Source: a virus
Virus record (IMG/VR): IMGVR_UViG_3300010399_000059
Coordinates: 1 to 37,512 of that record
DNA: 37,512 bases
Direction: 5' to 3' (one strand)
Part shown: in pieces, positions 1-6,124 of the stretch
Numbering within the stretch: position 1 is the stretch's first letter
How the letters are laid out: each line of letters opens with the position of its first letter
Position numbers and translations under genes: made by a program
The notes under the pieces: generated by a model
The model's input: only the letters and a program-made list of their open reading frames with translations
Databases searched by the model: none
What the model was told of the DNA's origin: nothing

Positions 1-57
1 AAGACGGCCGAGGTGATGCGTCTGCGGGTGGCTCGCCGGCGGAGGAACGATACGTGA
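1..57 (+). CDS. possible 3' end of a truncated plus-strand gene
   Basis: Frame 1 is open from the window edge for 18 codons and ends in TGA at 55-57. The visible tail KTAEVMRLRVARRRNDT is basic and helix-like, as the C-terminus of a DNA-binding or integrase-type protein could be, but it is too short to assign. The rest of 58-192 shows no start with a ribosome site and no clear hairpin followed by T residues. It could be chance open frame; it matters only because it may mark flanking DNA or an adjoining phage gene. Confidence 0.22.
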   Translation, partial: KTAEVMRLRVARRRRNDT

Positions 58-192
58 AAATACCCGACCCGAACGCCGGCCGAACGCCGAACGTCGACGA
101 GACACGAACAACTGAGCCGCAGCGATAATCCACACAGCCCAATCTGCCGGCGGATCAGCGCAACAGCGTTGAAATCGTTGGGCGGCGTTCGC

Positions 193-699
193 TCACCGGA
201 TCTCGAACGTAGCCTCCACGGGCTCGCTGGGGACGATCGGCCACAGCCGCTCCCAGGGCCAGCAGGCGCCGTTGATGTTCACCAGGCGCAGCCGCCAGAG
301 CCCTGGGGAGGCATTCAGGATCTTGGGGACGACGTCCGGCTTCGTCCTGGGCTTCGACCGCATCGCGTCGAATGACGGCGGCACCTCGACGGCGTGGGTC
401 TCGCCGCGGAACCGGATCGAGCCCTCGTGGTCGATGAAGGTCTGCTGGGCATCGACGTCGCAGAGCCGCTTCCACTTCCCGGACTTGCGCAGGGTGAACT
501 CAGCCCGGCCAGCGGCGACATCGGCCACCGAGAACACCCGCGGCTCGAGCCAGACCGAGGTCAGTTGCACCGGCGGAACGAAGTGCGACGCGACCACGAA
601 CACCGGAAACAGGGATACCGCCAGGAGCGCCAGCATCGCGAGCGCCGGCAGGACGTGGCAGGTGGAGACGCGGCGACCGAAGATGGTAAATGGGATCAT
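193..699 (-). CDS. membrane-anchored exported protein, last gene of the lysis-region operon
   Basis: 168 aa. The ATG at 699 overlaps the stop of the upstream gene in an ATGA, which fixes the start; the longer open frame upstream is a shadow. Residues about 16-37 are strongly hydrophobic (a run ending LFPVFVVA) after a basic N-terminus, so it is a type II membrane protein or has an uncleaved signal. The rest is soluble, about 130 aa, with alternating hydrophobic residues typical of beta structure and two pairs of Trp near the end. I recognise no family. Its position after a holin-like gene and two small membrane proteins suggests envelope work (lysis, superinfection exclusion or host surface change), but that is inference. 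Confidence 0.65.
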   Translation of the reverse strand: MIPFTIFGRRVSTCHVLPALAMLALLAVSLFPVFVVASHFVPPVQLTSVWLEPRVFSVADVAAGRAEFTLRKSGKWKRLCDVDAQQTFIDHEGSIRFRGETHAVEVPPSFDAMRSKPRTKPDVVPKILNASPGLWRLRLVNINGACWPWERLWPIVPSEPVEATFEIR

Positions 700-917
700 T
701 TGCCCACCCCATGGAACCATCCCCACGCCGTCACGGCCGCTGTTATGATTGTCCACAGGATAGGCCACGCGAAGCCCACCCACAGGCGCCAGGCCTCGCG
801 CTGTCGGTCCTTGGACTCTTTCTGCTCGTGCTCCTGGCATCGTTCCCACCATAGCAGTCGGTTCTGCTGCCGCTCTCGCGGCGATGGCGGCCCGTCCGGA
901 AAGTCCTCGACCTTCAT
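696..917 (-). CDS. small single-span membrane protein
   Basis: 73 aa. A very polar, charged N-terminal half (residues 1-42, rich in E, R, Q) is followed by one membrane span (about 45-66, Trp-rich, containing WPILWTIITAAV) and a short basic tail GVGK. This is an N-in, charged-helix plus single-span layout. It overlaps the next gene by 4 bases and probably is translated with it. A spanin-like or holin-accessory role is possible from location only; no family signature is visible. The 131 bases upstream (918-1048) hold only a 19-codon reading frame, MAGIKGAAS..., which I do not call. Confidence 0.6.
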   Translation of the reverse strand: MKVEDFPDGPPSPRERQQNRLLWWERCQEHEQKESKDRQREAWRLWVGFAWPILWTIITAAVTAWGWFHGVGK

Positions 918-1048
918 TCAGCGCCGCCCGCGGTAGCAGATCATCAACCAAGATGCGGCACCTTTGATCCCGGCCATGCCATCAGCCCCCAAGCTGGCGG
1001 TGTGGTCAGGCGTCCCGGTCGGTTCCCGCCGGCCGGGGCGCCGCTGCG

Positions 1049-1618
1049 TCACTGCGCCGAGCAGCCGGCCGCGGTGGCATTCATGGCTGCGTACAGCCCG
1101 CCCGCCGCGTTCTTCGCCAGTGCCGATAGGTTTTTCGATGTCGGGTTGCGGCAGAAGGTATCGCCATACGAAGCGACGGCCGCAATAACGCCCTGCGCCG
1201 TGCCGTTGGCCCTGACGAGGCAGGCGGCCACAGATGCGTCGGTGTTCAGCCGCGGGATGATCCCTGGCGACCCGTCTGGTCCGCGACACAACCCGTGCAC
1301 GGCCTCGTCGATCGAGGCCACGCGGTTGTTGATCCTGTCGATGAGGGATTTACCCCGCGCGATCTGCTCATCGGTCAGGCAGCCGGTGAGCAGCGGCAGC
1401 ACCAGGAGCAGCGGCAGAGCCCGCACGATGCCCGGCGGCACCGGGGGCGGTTGCCGCCACTTCTGGATCAGCGACCACACGACGCCGACGAAGATCATGC
1501 CGCCACCGACAAACTGATCGGCCGATTCGGTCGGGAGCAAGCCATGCGCGACCAGCCATGTGCCGGCGGCGGTCAGCATGTGGCGGGCCGCGAGGCCGAG
1601 AATCGTAGTCCAGTCCAT
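1049..1618 (-). CDS. holin-like N-terminus joined in frame to a lipoprotein
   Basis: 189 aa. Residues 1-55 look like the small holins named after Pam3 gp28: MDWTTILGLAARHMLTAAG opening, a span, a short linker with ESADQ, a second span (VGGGMIFVGVVWSLIQKW). A proline stretch (QPPPVPPGI) follows. Then comes a second hydrophobic run ending in a lipobox, LLTG-C with Cys80, followed by LTDEQIARGKSLIDRINNR and about 100 soluble residues with three more Cys. A GTG at 1424-1426 (codon 65) could start the lipoprotein separately. There is no stop between the two parts, so either one protein has both functions or two products come from nested starts. The position in the lysis block fits a holin plus an outer-membrane lipoprotein such as an o-spanin; the lipoprotein is longer than usual Rz1. 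Good for the ORF, moderate for function. Confidence 0.7.
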   Translation of the reverse strand: MDWTTILGLAARHMLTAAGTWLVAHGLLPTESADQFVGGGMIFVGVVWSLIQKWRQPPPVPPGIVRALPLLLVLPLLTGCLTDEQIARGKSLIDRINNRVASIDEAVHGLCRGPDGSPGIIPRLNTDASVAACLVRANGTAQGVIAAVASYGDTFCRNPTSKNLSALAKNAAGGLYAAMNATAAGCSAQ

Positions 1619-1629
1619 GACGGGGCTCC

Positions 1630-1797
1630 TTAGCGGATGACGATGGGGATGAGGGCGCAGACGGCGAAACCGGCGAGGCCGCCGACGATCGGGCCGGCCG
1701 CCATCGCGCCACCGACGGTGGCGACCGACGCGGCGAGCACGAAGCCGATCGCCACGATGACGGCCTGCATGGGCGTGCGGGGATGCCAGATGCGCAT
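1630..1797 (-). CDS. 55-residue two-span hydrophobic protein
   Basis: The ATG at 1797 lies just past the stop of the preceding gene (1800). Two hydrophobic segments (about residues 11-28, AVIVAIGFVLAASVATVGG, and 34-53, GPIVGGLAGFAVCALIPI) are joined by a Gly/Ala turn, with a basic N-terminus MRIWHPR. This could be a second small holin, an antiholin or an inner-membrane accessory. It has no motif beyond the spans. It is in the same unit as the holin-like gene 11 bases downstream. Confidence 0.6.
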   Translation of the reverse strand: MRIWHPRTPMQAVIVAIGFVLAASVATVGGAMAAGPIVGGLAGFAVCALIPIVIR

Positions 1798-1799
1798 GG

Positions 1800-2195
1800 T
1801 CAAATCCCCGGCTTGGGCTGGAAGCACATCAGGCGCGCGCACGGATGGTGGTCGGTGCGGTTGTCCCCGTCTGCCAGCACGCAGGCGTGATTCGCGGCCC
1901 AGTTCGGGGCATTGCCGGTCTTCAGCCGCATCCAGGGGTGAACCTCGCACCATTGGCCCTCGACGCGGACCTCGGTGTGGTCTCCGTCCTCACGCACATC
2001 AGCGTCGGCGAGTTCGCCACAGTCCTGGCCGTCACAGCACGGAAAGTTCCGCATGTTGTGCCATTTGCGGTACTCGGAATGGCCGGCGGCATGGTTCGAC
2101 TGCGCCCAGGCGGGCGGCAGCAGGATCGCGCAGCCGGCAAGGAACCCAGCGGCGAGGATGGCGGAGACGATGAGGGAGGTAGCGGCGCGGGACAT
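1800..2195 (-). CDS. secreted Cys-rich protein, first gene of the left late operon
   Basis: 131 aa with an N-terminal export signal. A hydrophobic core (residues 9-30) contains the lipobox-like LAGC (Cys22) and, a little later, a signal-peptidase-I-like AWA-QS, so it is a lipoprotein or a periplasmic protein. The mature part has about six Cys (CCDGQDC, W-CEVHPW, ACVL, CARLMC) and many His and Asp, suggesting disulfides or metal binding. I do not recognise the family. The ATG has no Shine-Dalgarno sequence and lies 7 bases after the promoter-like element at 2203-2239, so it probably is read from a leaderless transcript. It heads the group that ends at 193. Confidence 0.7.
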   Translation of the reverse strand: MSRAATSLIVSAILAAGFLAGCAILLPPAWAQSNHAAGHSEYRKWHNMRNFPCCDGQDCGELADADVREDGDHTEVRVEGQWCEVHPWMRLKTGNAPNWAANHACVLADGDNRTDHHPCARLMCFQPKPGI

Positions 2196-2202
2196 GGTTT
2201 GG

Positions 2203-2239
2203 ACGATGCCGAGGCGGTGTCAGGCGTCGCAACGCACCG
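2203..2239 (-). promoter_or_regulatory. late promoter-like element, copy A (start 2195)
   Basis: Read on the minus strand: CGGTGCG followed by TTGCGA (2227-2232), 18 bases, CATCGT (2203-2208), 7 bases, ATG. The same arrangement occurs at five other block starts. There is no Shine-Dalgarno sequence between it and the ATG. A 7-bp inverted repeat (2213-2219 with 2235-2241) spans the upstream half. Confidence 0.65.
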
Positions 2240-2250
2240 CCCGCGCGCCA

Positions 2251-2300
2251 TTGACCTTGGGTCGCGTGCATGGATAGATTGCCGCCACTTCAGGGAGGGG
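2251..2300 (+). promoter_or_regulatory. sigma70-like promoter and ribosome site for the SGNH gene
   Basis: Plus strand: TTGACC (2251-2256), 17 bases, ATAGAT (2274-2279), then a strong purine-rich ribosome site GGGAGGGG (2293-2300) six bases before the TTG start at 2307. This is host-style signalling, unlike the SD-less late genes around it, and supports expression of the plus-strand pair independent of the lytic cycle. Confidence 0.5.
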
Positions 2301-2306
2301 CGTCCG

Positions 2307-3530
2307 TTGGTTCGAGCTGCTATCGCCGTCGCGCTCACGAGCGCCCTGACGCTCGGCGTCGTCGAGGGCGCCTATCGCGGCTACCTGTGGAACGAGTTTC
2401 CGCAGCGCTTTCGCCAGAGCGATCCGGCGCTGGAGGGTGCGATCGGCTTCATCAGCCCGCCGCCGTCGACTTACAGCGCGCGCCGTGGCTTCGATTACCT
2501 GCCGAACACCGAGTTCATACAGGGCTTGATCCGCAACGGCGCCATTGAGGGGTGCAGCACGGTGCGCACGAACTCGACCGGCGGATGGGGGCGCGACGGC
2601 ACCGATTATGCGTCGGCCGATTTCCGCGTCCTGGTGGTCGGCGACTCGTTCACCGCGTCCGCGCCTGGCGGCGTCACCTGGACCAACGTGCTTGAGGAAC
2701 GCCTCGCCGCTCAGACGGGTCGGCGCGCTGCGGTCCGCAATCTCGCGCGCGATGGTCAGGGCGTCCTGAACATGATCGACATTGCGGCCGACGAGATCAC
2801 ACGAACCAAGCCCGATCTGATCGTGCTCGCCTACATCACCGATGATCTCACTCGCGCCCGGATCTGGCGGCGCATCGAGACCTACGAGGGCAAGCTGCGG
2901 CAGTTCACGACGACCTCGGGTGATGCCGCATTCGATCCGTCGCAGTCCGTTGACGCGCAGGTGGTTGTGTCGGGAATCACCAAGGACTGGTGCGTGGCGG
3001 GCCGCAAGGATGCGCTGGTGCAGGACATCGTGCAGCGCAAAGTCCTCGCGGTGGCTCACGCTGGCGCCCGCGCCGACCTATTCGATCTCAGGCGATCTTT
3101 CGCGGCCGATGTTGTCCGCTACAACGGCGATCCATTCGGGTTCTACGAGCAGATCGCGGCGGGCCGCATTTCCACTAATCCGCGCCATGCGCTGGCTTCG
3201 TTCGAAGAGGATGCCAGGGCCGCCGAGGCCATCGCCTCGATCCGAGCGTCTGGGGCGCCCGTCGTCCTCTATCATCTCGCCTACAGATCGCACCTGCGGC
3301 AAGGACTCGAGACCTCGGCCACCCCCCATGAGACACGGCTTGTTGCATCTCTGGAGGCCGCCTTCAATCGCCCGTCGATCCCGACCATGCCGAACCTGCC
3401 CGCCGGCACGGATATCGAGCGCATCGGGATCATTCCCTCGGACGATCACCCCTCCCGATACGGCGTCGATATCTACGCAGAGACGCTGCTTAACGGCCTC
3501 GCCAAAACCGGAAAACTTGTATCGAAATGA
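2307..3530 (+). CDS. SGNH/GDSL-type hydrolase, membrane-anchored (probable moron)
   Basis: 407 aa from a TTG start supported by a strong ribosome site at 2293-2300; the frame is open further upstream but those codons look non-coding. An N-terminal hydrophobic helix (residues about 2-20) anchors or exports the protein. The SGNH signatures are visible: GDSF at 112-115 with nucleophile Ser114, a Gly/Asn block RNLARDGQG around 150, and DDHP at 379-382 giving the Asp-His pair near the C-terminus, followed by the usual GVDIYAETL helix. Such enzymes remove or transfer acyl/acetyl groups on polysaccharides or lipids; alginate- and O-antigen-modifying members have this layout. On the opposite strand to all late genes and with its own promoter, it probably alters the lysogen's surface glycans. 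The substrate is not predictable from the sequence. Confidence 0.8.
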   Translation: MVRAAIAVALTSALTLGVVEGAYRGYLWNEFPQRFRQSDPALEGAIGFISPPPSTYSARRGFDYLPNTEFIQGLIRNGAIEGCSTVRTNSTGGWGRDGTDYASADFRVLVVGDSFTASAPGGVTWTNVLEERLAAQTGRRAAVRNLARDGQGVLNMIDIAADEITRTKPDLIVLAYITDDLTRARIWRRIETYEGKLRQFTTTSGDAAFDPSQSVDAQVVVSGITKDWCVAGRKDALVQDIVQRKVLAVAHAGARADLFDLRRSFAADVVRYNGDPFGFYEQIAAGRISTNPRHALASFEEDARAAEAIASIRASGAPVVLYHLAYRSHLRQGLETSATPHETRLVASLEAAFNRPSIPTMPNLPAGTDIERIGIIPSDDHPSRYGVDIYAETLLNGLAKTGKLVSK

Positions 3531-3727
3531 CCGGGGCTCCCATGAGCATTCGCGGCGCTCTCATCGCAATTTCAGCGACCGCATTGCTGCTGCTTGGACT
3601 GATCGGCCTCACTCCAGTTGAGACGGCCAGGAAGGCGCCCGCGGTGGCATTCGACGAGGCATGCCTCAATCCGGCGATCATGCCCACGTGCACGTATCCC
3701 GAAGTCGCTGTTCCCACTCGCTACTGA
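3527..3727 (+). CDS. small membrane-tethered partner of the SGNH hydrolase
   Basis: 66 aa; the ATG overlaps the hydrolase stop (ATGA), and ATG at 3542 is an alternative start. One hydrophobic segment (residues about 9-28, LIAISATALLLLGLIGL) is followed by about 35 periplasmic residues with two Cys (EACLNP, PTCTYP) that may form a disulfide. It ends seven bases into the convergent tail gene's stop region (3721), so there is no room for a terminator between them. No known family is recognised; translational coupling suggests it works with the hydrolase. Confidence 0.6.
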   Translation: MTGAPMSIRGALIAISATALLLLGLIGLTPVETARKAPAVAFDEACLNPAIMPTCTYPEVAVPTRY

Positions 3728-4737
3728 TAGAACTCGTCTACGGTGCAGTAGCCGGGGCCGCCCGCACCGCCGGCGCCAGCGGTTCCGCCCGTGCCCGCGG
3801 TGCCCGCGGTTCCTGCTGCGCCAATGGTATATGTGTAGCTGGCCGCGGGGGTCGTAATGAGATGCGATGTAAACGCACCACTGCCACCACCGGCCCCGGC
3901 GGCGATGCCTGCAGATGATGCCGATCCACCTCCACCGGCCCCACCTCCAGGCGCCGTTCCGTTTGATCCAGCGGCCCCCGGCGCACCGCCGGCGCCAGCC
4001 CCTTGCCCTCCACCCGTGCCAGCCGTCCCAGCCGTCCCGGTTCCAACGCCCGCAGTTCCGTTTGAGCTTGTGCCGGGAGTTCCTGCAAACTGCAGTTGGC
4101 CCGTACCCGAGACAGTTCCGCCCGCGCCGCCTGCCGCCCCATTAGCGAGGCTTCCGGCATTACCGCCACCGACTCCGCCGGAACCTCCATTGGATGACAG
4201 TGTCGGCGACGTGCATGCCGTCGCATTGGTGCCAAAACAGGTTTGCCCGCCGTTTCCACCCGTTCCGCCGCCGGTAGAGGTGCCGGCTCCGCCTCCACCA
4301 CCCCCGCCGCCACCCCAGCAGCTGACGCGCAGTGTGGTAGGGGTCTTTGGAGAACTCGGCGTCGTATAGGTCGCGTTGGTGCCGGTCGTCAGCAGCTGAC
4401 GCGTCGGCGGCGCCACCACGGTAAGGCCAGTCCCCCCGCCAGCTATGCCGACTGTCCCGTTTAGCGTCGGGGCACCGGCGACACCGCATGATTCTGACCA
4501 TGACAGGCCACTAATCGAGACGCCCATACAGCGTAGCGACCATGCACCGATGCCGCTTCCGTTCCCGGTTCGGGCAGGGAACCCCGTCGTCCCCAAGGCG
4601 ATGATCGCGTTGAGGTTGTTGGTGGTGGTGAAGCTTGTCCCACCCAGCCCGTTGAAGACCTGCTGGCCCCAGCATTGCGTAGCGAGAGCCAGCTGCGCGA
4701 AGGTCAGAACGAGGATGCGACGCATTCGGTTTTTCAT
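3721..4737 (-). CDS. glycine-rich tail-tip/receptor-binding protein with signal peptide
   Basis: 338 aa. The start at 4737 overlaps the upstream fibre stop (ATGA). Residues 1-25 are a classic signal peptide (MKNRMRRILVLTFAQLALA, then CWGQ-Q). Residues about 140-330 are dominated by Gly: a WGGGGGGGGG core, many GG-containing repeats, then YTYTIGAAG and a Gly/Ala run ending GPGYCTVDEFYQ. This is the pattern of polyglycine-sandwich adhesins at the tip of phage fibres (as in the gp38 class), where varying loops contact the receptor. It follows the fibre gene in the same unit. The signal peptide is odd for a virion protein. Function is fairly confident as an adhesin, less so as to location in the particle. 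Confidence 0.75.
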   Translation of the reverse strand: MKNRMRRILVLTFAQLALATQCWGQQVFNGLGGTSFTTTNNLNAIIALGTTGFPARTGNGSGIGAWSLRCMGVSISGLSWSESCGVAGAPTLNGTVGIAGGGTGLTVVAPPTRQLLTTGTNATYTTPSSPKTPTTLRVSCWGGGGGGGGGAGTSTGGGTGGNGGQTCFGTNATACTSPTLSSNGGSGGVGGGNAGSLANGAAGGAGGTVSGTGQLQFAGTPGTSSNGTAGVGTGTAGTAGTGGGQGAGAGGAPGAAGSNGTAPGGGAGGGGSASSAGIAAGAGGGSGAFTSHLITTPAASYTYTIGAAGTAGTAGTGGTAGAGGAGGPGYCTVDEFYQ

Positions 4738-6074
4738 TGTGAAATATGTCCGAGGATGTCTGTGTCGACAGTGCACGAGCCGGCGCTGACCGCGATATCC
4801 GTCTTCGCGGTGTAAAAGCCCATTGGGGGTGCGCTCTCCCATGATGCGGTCAGGTGGACTGGCGCATCCGCATAGGGCACGCCTGCGGTGTAGGTTGGGG
4901 ATGTTTGCGTGAACGCTGTTCCGTTGAACGCCGTGCCGCTGATCGAGATCCGAAACGAGAACGTTGTGCCCGAAGTGTCGCACGTAGCCGTGGCCCTCGC
5001 ATCGAATCTCGGGCTATCAGATATGCCTTCCGTTGGGCTACATATCGATGGGGTGGTTTTCGTAGTCAGAACAGCACTAGAGGCGGTGTTTGACACCACC
5101 GTTGTCTGGTATCCAAACTTCCATCTGTTCTTGGGAAAATGCGAATAGACCCGATTGCACATGGCAGGAGCCGGGTCGATTTCATTTTCAATCGTGCCGA
5201 CGCCTGTGAAGATGGTTCCAACGAATGTCCGCGTGTTGTCGGGAGAAACGCCACCGGCGGCGGTCGGCTTGACGTATATGCCAATCTCGTTAATGGTCGG
5301 ACCCCACGCTGCCACGCCCACTCCACTATAGGTCTCCCAGAACTCCAGATTGTTTGCAAATTGGTTTGTTGGAGTGGTGTTGTTAACATAGATCGAATAG
5401 AGCTTGCTGTTCGCGAGGTTCTGCCCCACAGAACCGTTCACAATCGTGCTGTTGCCAGAGAAAAGATTAGACGCCGTGATTGACGGGAGACGAACCAGAC
5501 GGGGCGCGGATGTGTCAGAGTTCCATAGGAGAAGTCCCTGTCCGTCATCCTGAAAGACTGACAGCGCTGTGGGCGACGCCGCCGCAAGCTTTACCGTTCC
5601 GTGGCCGAACAGCGTGTCTTCGAATTGCGTAGGCGGGCTGAGGATAGCGAAGACGTCGAGCGAGGCCAGATAGCGAACGTGGAGCGGTTTTCCCTTCTGG
5701 ATGTCGTAATAGATCGGGAAGGAGTACCCATCGACCCCCTTCACCGTCTTGGCCGCGACGCTGTCCACCGCGATCGTCGGCACCGCCCCCGCTACGGTGC
5801 TGAGGGGGACAAAGACAAATTCCTGCCCATCGCTGAGCGATGTCAGTCCGAGGCCGGTGGAGAGGGTGATTGCGGAGGCGGTCCCGGAGACCGTACCCGT
5901 GACGGCGCCAACCCGGCCGCTGAGCACCGAGAACGGGATCGCCTGGCCGGGGCCAGAGCCTATACCCAGGCGCCCCACCACCGAGTTTGCTGGGAGGGTC
6001 TGCGGCAGCTGGGCGTGCGCCGCAGTCGCGGCAATGCACAGCAGGATGGCGAGCGCGCGGATGATCCGGTTCAT
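4734..6074 (-). CDS. tail fibre/receptor-binding protein with signal peptide
   Basis: 446 aa from the SD-less ATG at 6074, 7 bases past promoter-like element B. Residues 1-22 form a signal peptide with cleavage after AHA (MNRIIRALAILLCIAATAAHA-Q). LPANSVVGRLGIGSGPGQ follows, an opening I associate with tail-fibre or spike-like proteins of rhizobial prophages. The body is Thr/Ser/Gly-rich beta-type sequence with a few Cys towards the C-terminus (CNRV, CSPT, CDTS, CTVD). It directly follows the ejected proteins and precedes a glycine-rich tip protein, as receptor-binding genes do in podoviruses. No depolymerase motif is visible. Confidence 0.7.
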   Translation of the reverse strand: MNRIIRALAILLCIAATAAHAQLPQTLPANSVVGRLGIGSGPGQAIPFSVLSGRVGAVTGTVSGTASAITLSTGLGLTSLSDGQEFVFVPLSTVAGAVPTIAVDSVAAKTVKGVDGYSFPIYYDIQKGKPLHVRYLASLDVFAILSPPTQFEDTLFGHGTVKLAAASPTALSVFQDDGQGLLLWNSDTSAPRLVRLPSITASNLFSGNSTIVNGSVGQNLANSKLYSIYVNNTTPTNQFANNLEFWETYSGVGVAAWGPTINEIGIYVKPTAAGGVSPDNTRTFVGTIFTGVGTIENEIDPAPAMCNRVYSHFPKNRWKFGYQTTVVSNTASSAVLTTKTTPSICSPTEGISDSPRFDARATATCDTSGTTFSFRISISGTAFNGTAFTQTSPTYTAGVPYADAPVHLTASWESAPPMGFYTAKTDIAVSAGSCTVDTDILGHISQ

Positions 6075-6081
6075 GCCCGGA

Positions 6082-6118
6082 ACGATGGGCGGCGGCCCGA
6101 CGGCGTCGCAACGCACCG
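6082..6118 (-). promoter_or_regulatory. late promoter-like element, copy B (start 6074)
   Basis: Minus strand: CCGGTGCG then TTGCGA (6106-6111), 18 bases, CATCGT (6082-6087), 7 bases, ATG of the fibre gene. It occupies the whole 50-base gap after the 1390-residue gene. The 12-base upstream block and the -10-like block are identical to copy A. Confidence 0.65.
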
Positions 6119-6124
6119 GCCAGA

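Noticed and set aside
1845-2306. Upstream extension of the SGNH gene frame
   Set aside because: The open frame goes far upstream but is antisense to the secreted protein gene; the ribosome site and hydrophobic start at 2307 decide the true start.
3857-4369. Pro-rich plus-strand frame of 170 codons
   Set aside because: It is the antisense of the glycine-rich tip protein; the Pro-rich product is an artefact of GGN codons read backwards.
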